Source: Achaetomium macrosporum
Taxonomy: Eukaryota > Ascomycota > Sordariomycetes > Sordariales > Chaetomiaceae
NCBI GenBank assembly: GCA_033296875.1
Contig: MU860063.1
Span: 1 to 64,000 of the forward strand
Length of the DNA stretch: 64,000 nucleotides
Direction of reading: 5' to 3'
The notes under the pieces were generated by a model. That model was not told the DNA's origin. It saw only the letters and a list, made by a program, of their open reading frames with translations, and ran no database searches. Position 1 is the stretch's first letter, and each line of letters begins with the position of its first letter. A program made the position numbers and the translations under genes. Positions 33,301-40,780 of the stretch are shown here, piece by piece.

Positions 33301-33577
33301 AGTGGCGGATTGGTTGGCCGACATGTGGGACGCTGCAACGGGAACTGATATCAGTACGGTAGACACGTCTCGCTACAGCTGGGAGCAGAAACGGCAACAT
33401 CGGAGACGACTGGCCAAGAAGGGTCTTGGCAAACCACTTGTCGAGCGGCCAGAGGACCAGGCCGTGTTCAACGTGTGGAGATCTGTCAGAGAGGCTAAAG
33501 AGAAGGCACAGGCAGCACATGAGATGGGATATGAGCTGGATGAAGATGAGAGCATAGCCGGTGACGAGAAGCTGTAG
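30368..33577 (+). CDS. Large Ser/Arg-rich protein with one C-terminal membrane span, unknown function
   Basis: Uninterrupted 1069-aa frame. About 880 residues of low-complexity, phosphosite-like Ser/Arg/Pro/Glu sequence (many RRSS, SPSP, RRxS motifs) precede one strong membrane segment at about 905-925 (FTFLGLGLFLLSLWYIAESL). The remaining 140 residues include a Cys/Trp/Tyr-rich patch (MCFRYCKPEYCYPGISCDW) and a charged helical tail. Three short helix-like repeats recur at about 319, 345 and 398 (IDEIRSLEAEV, LIGSLRALESEV, IVDELRSREIES). The layout, a long disordered N-terminus, one span and a small compact end, resembles tail-anchored or inner nuclear membrane proteins, but I do not recognise a family and claim no function. 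Confidence 0.85.
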   Translation: MERDKTQTAGPRPVSRGAEPNTRFISPLTITSASRRRSLFSRHRPEEGAARPTSSGSVSDTNAASSNNTRIPGPAQRRPFTLSDAYRMAEEEEAAQGSPSPAPRLWRSRRESTSRKLTKNRNSGSIDSQHRAGLNGKHTGTIRDDGPADSGVPSQQSDLSDSTFDEKLRQYALDQPDSEGPVRRSNGLFSRSKLGNKIVETGRGLGRKTNGGSFDGASSPRVAKATTNSPSLLRRLSGRRESSDAASARESADGAQPDRTSREELLRRSTHSLAEAETALPEPQTPNKSFAWEADADFTAGDLQVSDSPPVAIKRSNTKIDEIRSLEAEVNDRFTGSPQHRPRNTLIGSLRALESEVALKVPDVPLESDDDFGKGTRQVAAEAENTVPRPRSVSRASAIVDELRSREIESLSRRALAAARLDEFRERNTGTSRSPSPDIARRSSREPMRASSSLGDRLRRQDSDGLANAVRAQEGSARQVHSSGDAADPGIGQETSKGQETHGSSSQSKDEPRDVLRQLAARMSVSPAPEVQTIADSEAPPATRNRDVAEGGTQKGLDGGAKRDARTVAFVGLQRRSSIESRLSKRRSFVNSEADPTERIEGEMKLFAPLENQSEKGSLRAPSPEPDEEAPDETPKPAKLDPLTQPTPRVIGAFVETPATVKVEKPGEPATRTASEDKGAEHQATSLGCMMADESADSKPPVPPLFREGKDGTERRHHKRTQSAGSDRVSGRSSSLSTRRRARSFSRGRRPLINSARPPTVKDDLLEIRRANHIDDSTLDDIAELFGHQGLLDATLGSGVAKPENSDNDAGHRENELEAYDRLNRSLQTGLLGIRTAKHGIEQLETKVSQADIKEHSPHAVHGDGTGRASPSGPSCRGSKAENDAAVTYIHLPLPRLWYRWPTFRFTFLGLGLFLLSLWYIAESLMCFRYCKPEYCYPGISCDWSSDDPLWGYAIPVKLDQWVTGGQGREFARRLRPEVADWLADMWDAATGTDISTVDTSRYSWEQKRQHRRRLAKKGLGKPLVERPEDQAVFNVWRSVREAKEKAQAAHEMGYELDEDESIAGDEKL

Positions 33578-33932
33578 TGGATTGGAGGATTCTTTATTGG
33601 ATTGCGACGAACTGGAAGCTGTGGGACCTGGAGTTCAGCGTTGACATACCCGAATCATGGCATAAGCAAGGCGTTCCTGGCTGGATTTGCTGGGCCAACC
33701 TTTTACGATGAGAGTTGCACCTTATACTGGAGAGGATGGTGGGGTATAACGGGACGAAGCAGTCCCAGCTCAGACAAGATGTCTATCGTGTCCGCATTGT
33801 AGCGGACATTGGGGCCAAACGCTGTTATTAACTTTGAGCGTTTGCCCTTTCAGATCAAGCCATTGCTCCGAGTGAAAACCATGATCCCAGCCGAAGTTGT
33901 GACCGAATTCAATCCGCCGGCCCTCCCCGCAT
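33578..33932. other. Intergenic, convergent 3' ends
   Basis: Between two stop codons; nothing further seen. Confidence 0.65.
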
Positions 33933-35330
33933 CTACACCTGTCTATTCCGACTGCCAGCTTTCAGACGCATCGCTTCTTGCGCCTTCTGCTGCTGTATCT
34001 CCCATGAAACCTTACCCACCGATTCCCAGTTGTTCTCCACGAAGCTACGGATGATTTGCATGTCGTAGAATCCATCAGCGTCCTTCACGTTTGGAGGGGC
34101 AGCAACGCCAAAAGATGCGTCACCTTCCATGAGTATCTTCCTCATCGCTGACACCAGCACTGATCTGAATGGGGGATCAAGGCCGCTCGGGACCACCTCC
34201 TTGATCAGGGACTTCACCTGCTCGCTCTCCCTCTTCAGCCGCCACTCTCTCAGTCGGCGCTTGTATTCCGGTTGGACGAAGAAGCGGGCAAAGGCCTCGC
34301 TCCGAACCGCGGCACGCATCTCCTCAACGGATGTGCCGGGACCTTTGCGAATGAATTTCCTCTGGGCACGGAGGCCGGGGATGAACTCGTCAATCCAGCG
34401 CCGGTAGACCGGCCGGCCATTCATCCGCCGACGGTCGTTCGCTGTGAGCCTTCTCCGTCCGTGGTCTCCGCCAATAACGCCAGCCTCGCTCGCGTCATCC
34501 TTCGCATCACCATCCGGGGTCTCGCGAACCCAAAAGAGCCGACAGGTCGTAGCGTAGTCGAAGAGAGCGTCCACCGACTCAAAGGGCTCGGACCAGAATC
34601 CCTCGACTTTCATGCCCAGGAAATGCAGGATTTCGACGGGATCACGGGTAAGGTACACCTTGGCCTTTCTGCGGTCGACCTTTTCGATCTCTGGTATCCG
34701 TAGCCAGAGCGCTTCCTCATCAACCGTAAGGCCAAAGGGTCGGATGGTGCTGCCGATGAGATTCCAGATATCGCCATGCGCATGCTTGTAAAGAGTCTGA
34801 ATCGCGGGTTATGTGTCAGAAGTCCCCATTCCCACGTACTTTGGGTGCAAACCTACCCAGCAGAGCTGGTCGATGTCCGGGCAGATACGGACATCGACCT
34901 GTATGTACTTATCCTTTGATGCCTCAGTGTGACATGGGATTTCGTCAGGGCGGCAGGGCCCGCTGCCGGTTGTGATTTGATGCTCCATGTCCGAAGGCCA
35001 CCGTATCGCCAAATTGGCTGACTCCCCAGTCGGGTGGACGATGGCGTACTCGGCACAGAGAAGGCCCCTGATGGCTTCCATCAACTCGTGGGGTTTCTTC
35101 GGCACTGAGTCATTTGGTGTGTTTGGGAATATCATCCGTCTCTCGAGAGCGACGAGGATATCAATATCGCCGTGGTCGTTCTTTCCCGGCCCCTCGATTG
35201 GCGTCGCCACGCAAATGAAGAGCTCACGCAGCGCGGCATGGCAAGCAGAGACTACGCGCTGATATACTCCGCGGGGCATCCGAGGGGTGTATAGCCCATC
35301 TGGCAGGGAAGAAAACGCGGAACCGCCCAT
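33933..35330 (-). CDS. Nucleotidyltransferase-like protein, function unknown
   Basis: Two exons (35330-34857, 34796-33933) give 445 aa; the 60-nt intron joins QLCW to TLYKHAHGDIW. The N-terminal GGSAFSSLPDGLYTPRMPRG and then HGDIDILVA (about residues 53-61) resemble the Gly-Gly-Ser plus Asp-x-Asp metal site of the nucleotidyltransferase fold. QVDVRICPD is a candidate third acidic strand. The C-terminal half is helical and basic (RRMNGRPVYRRWIDEFIPGL). The fold call rests on these short motifs only, and the substrate is unknown. The protein is convergent with the membrane-protein gene. Confidence 0.72.
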
Positions 35331-36062
35331 GATGGAGATGGCGTCGCGTCACGAGGTCTCTGGCTGCTTGCGGTTGGGTTGAGAAGAAGCAGTACGCCAA
35401 GGCGAGCAGCGCAGAATGGAAATGGCAAGGTTGGAGAAGAAAGGATAGCGCAACCGGCGTAATTTCGACTTGAAAGCCTGAGAGCTGTAGGCATTGCAGA
35501 GTGTGTTTGGCCCCTGGGTGCACGCCGTTGCCGATGCAGAAACCCATCGGCGTCACGGTGATTGAAATGGACAGGTAAGGTAGATACTGTACGTACCTAT
35601 AGCACATACCAGCTATCTTACTATCCATCCACAGGCATTGACCCATCCAGCCTGGTAAGGTTGACTCGCACGGCGCCTCATGGGGCTCCTTCTTGCTATG
35701 GGAAGAATTGACATCGCGCTGGTGTGAGTCGGTCGAAGCTGTTTGGCCCAACAACTGCACCGGTGTTTGCCCACAAGCAGCGAGGCGCATCAAGCTCTGG
35801 TTGCTTGCATGACTAATACCTAAGGTAGTTAAGGTAGTTCACCACCCGAGGCAACGTTGGCCCGTGCGCTGCACATGCCAAGCCTATAAGTGGGCCCCTC
35901 AGCTGTAAACGGTAGGGATTTCAGTTCGTCAACTGTCACCCGTGGACTTACCCACCGCGTTTGTGCGTCTCGTTCCACAGGTTCTCTCACCTGCCAACCA
36001 CGAGAGACAGTCAAACGTGAAACGGCAAGACAACTCTTAGCGTTCCTGGCTATCTGTCAGCT
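35331..36062. other. Divergent promoter region with TACCTAAGGTA element
   Basis: Between the nucleotidyltransferase-like gene and LSM6. Contains the palindrome TACCTAAGGTA at 35817-35827. No gene supported. Confidence 0.55.
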
Positions 36063-36463
36063 ATGGAGAACGGAACAAATACCCAGAGCGAGGGCAAGGA
36101 CCCTTCCGGTTTCCTGAGCAAGATTATCGGCAACCCGGTCATGGTGAAGCTCAACTCGGGCGTCGTCTACAAGGGCAAGTACTTCACTCGTATCTCCAAA
36201 ATGCGTCATGGAGCTGACAAGAAATGATACCTACTGACTCTCTATTTCCTTCTGATTCAGGGGAGCTTCAATCAGTGGATGGATACATGAACATCGCGCT
36301 CGAAAAGACAGAAGAGTATGTCGATGGAACAAAGCGTCGAAGTTATGGTGACGCGTTCGTCAGAGGCAACAACGGTTTGTGGCTTACGCCATCTCAATGA
36401 CCCCTTCCGAATGCGCAGTTCTAACTGTTTCATGTAGTCATGTATATCTCTGCCGATTCATGA
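36063..36463 (+). CDS. lsm6: U6 snRNA-associated Sm-like protein LSm6
   Basis: Three exons (36063-36174, 36261-36374, 36438-36463) give 83 aa. The Sm1 motif is FLSKIIGNPVMVKLNSGVVYKG then ELQSVDGYMNIALEKTEE, and Sm2 is GDAFVRGNNVMYISA. LSm6 is a ring subunit of LSm2-8, which binds the U6 snRNA 3' end, and of LSm1-7, which acts in cytoplasmic mRNA decay. Intron 1 has a GC donor (AAGG then gcaagt); using the nearby GT would shift the frame, and the spliced protein KGELQSVDGYMN matches the family exactly. Exon 3 codes for only eight residues. Confidence 0.96.
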
Positions 36464-36864
36464 GCAATCTCAACCTGAATCTCAGCCCGGGTTTCCGAAT
36501 TGATGATGACCTGGCCGACACCTGACCATGACACACAAACACCTCACGCTTCATTTCATTAACGTATGGGAAAATGGAGGAGACTCTGAATATCAGCTTC
36601 TCTCATTGGTGAAAAGCTAACTAGTGGAAAGAACGCTTATGCTGCCAGTGCAAGTCCACCTTGGAGTACACAGATGCGGCCCGATGCAGTCCCTCCTAAC
36701 TCCATGATCCTCCCAAACTCAGACGCCCATCAACCGAAGAAATCAAGCAAATATGGAAATCTCGAAGCCACCGCTAACTCCTCCATTGCCCTTCATTCCC
36801 TCCAAAAAGAAGCTCTCGCTGAATGCCGCCATGGCGAAAGAAAAATGGCAGAGAGAAGAGCGAC
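36464..36864. other. Intergenic, convergent 3' ends
   Basis: Between LSM6 and the small heat-shock protein gene. No gene supported. Confidence 0.65.
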
Positions 36865-37488
36865 TTAGTTGATCGCGATGCGACGGGTCTCGTGCTTCTT
36901 CGCCTTGGGCACCACAAGGCTCAGGACACCGTTGTTGAGGCTAGCCGAGACAGCGTCCTGGTCGACACGGCTGGGGAAGCTGAAGGTGCGGGCGAACTCG
37001 CCGACCGAGCGCTCCTGCACCCACCACTTCTCAAAGGCCTTATTGCTCTTCTCCTGGCCGTTGTTGTTGTTGTTCTGTTCCTCGCCGCCGCTGGCGTGGC
37101 CCTCCTTGGCAGCCGCGTGTTCCTCCCCCTTCTCGGTGATGGCGCCGCTCGACTGCTTGCCGCCCTCGACCAGGCCCGCCGGCGGGTTGCCGGCGGTGTA
37201 GGTGCGCTCGCTGCGGCCGCGGATCACGAGCGTCTGGTCGTCAGTGAACTCGATGTTGATCTTGTCGCGGTCGATGCCCGGGAGCTCGCCGTGCAGCTCA
37301 TAGGCATTGTCGGTCTCGCGCACATCGAACTTGGGGTTGAAGGTGCTGACGTGCTGGCGGCCGCGGTGGCGAGTGCGCTCAGGGTTTCCGCGAGCTTCAC
37401 GCGTGTAGTTGTCAAACTCGTCCAGGAGGCGGAAGAGCGGCGTGAAGCTGGGGTCCGAGTCGTAGAAACCGCGCGGGAAGAACGACAT
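36865..37488 (-). CDS. hsp30: Small heat-shock protein, HSP30/HSP20 type
   Basis: Single exon, 207 aa from the ATG at 37488. The start SFFPRGFYDSDPSFTPLFRLLDEFDNY is the fungal HSP30 N-terminus; the alpha-crystallin domain covers about 48-200 (FDVRETDNAYELHGELPGI, INIEFTDDQTLVIRGRSER, then FARTFSFPSRVDQDAVSASLNNGVLSLVVPK) and is split by a Gly/Asn/Glu-rich loop of about 60 residues with an Asn run (EEQNNNNNGQEK). It acts as an ATP-independent holdase. The 37488 ATG has A at -3 and is the better context. The frame continues upstream to an ATG at 37605, adding 39 residues rich in Arg, Ser, Thr and Leu with no acidic residue, resembling a mitochondrial presequence. A TATA box and heat-shock elements lie upstream. 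Confidence 0.95.
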   Translation of the reverse strand: MSFFPRGFYDSDPSFTPLFRLLDEFDNYTREARGNPERTRHRGRQHVSTFNPKFDVRETDNAYELHGELPGIDRDKINIEFTDDQTLVIRGRSERTYTAGNPPAGLVEGGKQSSGAITEKGEEHAAAKEGHASGGEEQNNNNNGQEKSNKAFEKWWVQERSVGEFARTFSFPSRVDQDAVSASLNNGVLSLVVPKAKKHETRRIAIN

Positions 37489-37665
37489 TTTGGGTGTGGT
37501 TGAGAGTGACCGTTGTGACCTGAAAGGCTTTGTGTGAAGCAGCCGTGTTTGAGGCAGTCGTGAGATGCGTGCGAATGTTCGCGTTAGAGGTCTGCAAGAT
37601 GTCATGTGCTGATTCTGCGTGTCTACGGATGAGAGAGCGGTGCGAATCCCGGGTCGCTCCCAGGA

Positions 37666-37673
37666 CTTATATA
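37666..37673 (-). promoter_or_regulatory. TATA box of the small heat-shock protein gene
   Basis: TATATAAG on the minus strand, about 60 nt before the upstream ATG (37605) and 180 nt before the main ATG (37488). A strong TATA box suits a stress-induced gene. Whether the transcript start lies before or after 37605 decides whether the longer protein can be made. Confidence 0.6.
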
Positions 37674-37752
37674 CACATGGAATATCCTGTAGTCCCTTCC
37701 ACAAGTTTCCCGAGCCATCAGCTGAGGAAGCAATGTCGCTGGCGCTCTCACA

Positions 37753-37780
37753 TTCTGGAAGTCTGTTGAACCTGCCAGAA
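37753..37780 (-). promoter_or_regulatory. Candidate heat-shock element (proximal)
   Basis: TTC-tg-GAA, followed by GAA units at 37768-37770 and 37778-37780; inverted nGAAn units are the Hsf1 binding pattern. Spacing of the later units is imperfect. Located about 270 nt before the main start. Confidence 0.5.
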
Positions 37781-37861
37781 GGGGTGGTAGGGGCGATTGG
37801 CAAGTGAGTTTGGTGGATATGATAGCTTCAATCGTTGCGATAAACTGTCATGAAGTGCCCG

Positions 37862-37876
37862 GAAGCTTCCAGATTC
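37862..37876 (-). promoter_or_regulatory. Candidate heat-shock element (distal)
   Basis: GAA-gc-TTC-ca-GA, that is, two perfect inverted nGAAn units with correct two-base spacing and a partial third, about 375 nt before the main start of the small heat-shock protein gene. Confidence 0.6.
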
Positions 37877-38101
37877 AGCGGCATCCGCCACAGTTTCCCA
37901 TCACGAGATGTTGTGTCACCTTTGACTTGTGAAGCGGAAGTAAACAAAACAATAGGAGATGGCTCCCTCACCATGCATGTGCTGCCGGAAGTTGCCGGTC
38001 GGTTCTAGAAGGCTGAGGGGCGGCCCAGGATGGCAGGTGGGGCGCAACAGCATCCGTCGACGTGCGGTGGAACTGGAACCTCCCGAGCGCTCGCTTATCA
38101 A

Positions 38102-38109
38102 TGACGTCA
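38102..38109. promoter_or_regulatory. CRE-like palindrome TGACGTCA
   Basis: Exact consensus for CREB/ATF-type bZIP factors (Atf1 class in fungi), about 610 nt upstream of the small heat-shock protein start. A single exact 8-mer is weak evidence, but stress-responsive bZIP control would suit the neighbour. Confidence 0.35.
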
Positions 38110-38607
38110 TCATTCAACCTGCAGCCTTTCCTTTGCATGCTTCGGTATGAGTTGCGACGGTTGGTTACACATCCTGTAAATACCGTACCTACCTAAGGTA
38201 GGTGCCTCTATAGATTGCCTGGCAGAACGTTTGTTACTCTCCCAAGCGATGGTCTCTCTATCAGTCTGAGGTTGGTTAATACAGTAACAGTAAGGTTGAC
38301 TTGTGAGTTTTGTGTGTTCTGCACATGGGCGTAATAGTGAAGTTACGACGATGTTGTATGATCCGTAGATTCTAGGATCATTGGACAAGAGAGATTTGTG
38401 AAAAATTAGGGCAGTACTCCCAGAATTCTCGATGGCGCAACTACTACAGTACGATGGCATCGATACCAACTCGATGCCTGGTCCAATATACAACGTGAAA
38501 ACTACAATAGTTGGCCAATACACTACGGGAACCAAGGACTCGAGTTCCGCGACCCCGGAAATGTAAGGTAAATGTAGATAACTTGCTATACTCGAGTATC
38601 AAGATTG

Positions 38608-40780
38608 CTAGGGCATCGGTGGATAGCCAACTGTGACAACGGCCGGCATTTTAGCACCCATTGCGGCGGCCATTGGCGGCACCAGGTTGGGAGCCATAGC
38701 CAATGCCGGGCTCTGGGCCCTATTGAAGAGCCCAATCAACCTCCTCCCGACCGACGGCTCGAGCTCGGTGCCGTCCCTCGCAATCTTGACTTCCCTGTTC
38801 GAGTTCCACGGGTTCCTCAACCCCCTTGTCCGGTAGAACGGGAGCCTCGCCGTGGATAGCCACTCGAGCCGGAACGGCTTGCCCCAGGCCTTGGGCTCGG
38901 TCCCGCCGCCGCCGTCCTGGCTGCTCCGGACGCTGCCCGTATCCCCGGTCACCGAACCGCCTCCGGGGCCGTCGTCGTCTTGCCCGCCACCATCAGCGCC
39001 CTTCTCGTCGCGATCCGCCTCCCAGAAGATTGTGCCACGGGCCGAGTCGTCGATAATGCGGCCCCTGGGCGCGAACTCGGTCGGCTCGGTCGGGATCGCC
39101 TTGGGTAAGTCGACTTCGCTGGCCGACTGCGCGCTGGGCGCAAACTCGATGGCTGCGGCGGGATCCTCGTTGATGGGTGACATCATGCGGGCGTAACCGA
39201 AATACTCGCCCGATTTGTTCGCGGAGAAGACCAGATAGACGTTGTCCGAGGTCTGCTTCAGGAGTAGATTCGTTAGCTGGAGTTCCTCCTCACCCATCGT
39301 CTTGACTGTCAAGAATGACATGGTGTAACCCACTTTGAATGCCGAGTTCAGCGTCTCCTCGTTGTGCGACTGCGTAGCCCAGACGTTGGTCTGGACACTC
39401 AGCTCGAGGTCCTCCACGGTCAAACTCTTGAGGATGAAGAATCTATCCTTTTGCTGTGGGGCCCCACCTGCCGGGGCGCTCGTTGCTCTCGTCTCGGGGT
39501 TGCTCGCCGCCGGTGTAGGTGCCTCAACCGCGTCCTCCTCGTGCTCGGGCTCATCGCCTCCGTAACCGTTTCCCTCCTGTGTGGCACCCGGCTGCGACGC
39601 CGATGCCGCTGGTCCCGTGGGAGCCGTGACACCGGCGGGGCCCTCCACCGTGCTCTTCCGCAGCCGGCACACCAGCCGAACCGTGGAGAACTTGGAGTCG
39701 TGCAGTTTCCGCTGGGCGGCAGAGCAGGATTGCTCATCCTTGAAGTTCGCGAACGCGCAATTGCTCTTGGAGATCAGGAAAAGCGACTCTAGCCCCGTCG
39801 TCTCCTTGCACACGTGGTGGACCAGACTCATCAGGTCTGTCTGGGGAGGCAAGTTCCCAATCCAGACAGCGTGACCTAGCAGAATGTGTCAGTCCCGGCT
39901 CGCCGTCGGCCCGACTGGTCCAAGTTGGGCACTTACCACTCTGCCTTGGTTTCCTTGGAGGTCCGCGAACAAGACTGTGACGGCCCGAAGTTGGCGATGC
40001 TACGGAGCGGTCAGCGGCGACGGGTCGTGAGTAGAACTGGATAAAGGTGCTCAGCATACCATTGCCTTGTTGGATCGACGGTGCCGCGGGGCTCGCGCCT
40101 TGGCTCCCTCGCTGGGGTTGCCGCGACCTGGCGTCCGGGTGTTGCTGGAAGTTGGGTAGTCCGTACTGTCCTAGGGCAAGGTGCCCCTGCGCATGGATGG
40201 TCTGTCCCTGTACAGTAGCGGCCGGCGTGTAATAGAACTGCAATGCGGCGTGGGGCGGCTGGTTCACGACAACCGGGCTCGGATAATAGCCCAGGTCGGT
40301 CCTCGGCGGCAGACTCGACGGCTGCTGCGGTGACATCGGAGCCGGGTAGAACTGGGCCATGCGGGCGTGCTGCGGGACGTAGTATTGCTGGGCCGTGACC
40401 GTGCCCACGAGACTGGGTGCTCCGAACTGAGCAGCATGCATCTGGGTCGGTGTCCCCGGGGAGAGCATCGTCGCCGTGCTGTATCTCGGCGCATCGTGGT
40501 TGTGGCCATGGAAGTGTGCTCGGTAGGGCTGCTGCGGCAGTGCATTCGTCATGGCGCTCATATCGAACGGCGCCGTCCTCTGTTGATGCGTCATGTCGAG
40601 CTGGGCCGCGAAGGCATGCTGCGAGCCCGCCGGTTGCTCCTGATGTCCCTGGGCGGGTGGGCCTGCGGAAGCAGATGGGTTCGGGTATTGCAACGATACT
40701 GGCGTCGCACCAGCGGGGGCGTCTTGTAGATGCGGGAGGACCTCTGCCGGAGCACCAGGCTGTGTCGTGTGATCTCCCAT
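38608..40780 (-). CDS. RRM and YTH domain protein, candidate m6A reader
   Basis: Four exons (40780-40060, 39999-39937, 39875-39334, 39252-38608) give 656 aa. A Gln/Pro/Tyr-rich disordered N-terminus (1-260) is followed by an RRM (HAVWIGNLPPQTDL, then NCAFANFKDEQSC) at about 263-337 and a YTH domain from about 405 (DRFFILKSLTVEDLE, VWATQSHNEETLNSAFK, TSDNVYLVFSANKSGEYFGYARM), interrupted by an acidic/Gly-rich insertion, and ending WGKPFRLEWLS, LRNPWNSNREVKIARDGTE. The Trp of VWATQ is a cage position for N6-methyladenosine in known YTH domains. Intron 3 (39253-39333, 81 nt) has no stop and is a multiple of three, so it is easily missed; its removal restores AFKTSDNVYLVF, it has a GCTAAC branch site, and the family lacks the 27 residues it would add. 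Confidence 0.9.

Larger units (their letters stand above)
37489..38607. other. Promoter of the heat-shock gene and 3' flank of the YTH gene
   Basis: Both flanking genes are on the minus strand. Holds the TATA box, heat-shock elements, one TGACGTCA site and an ACCTACCTAAGGTAGGT palindrome at 38187-38203. No additional gene supported. Confidence 0.6.
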
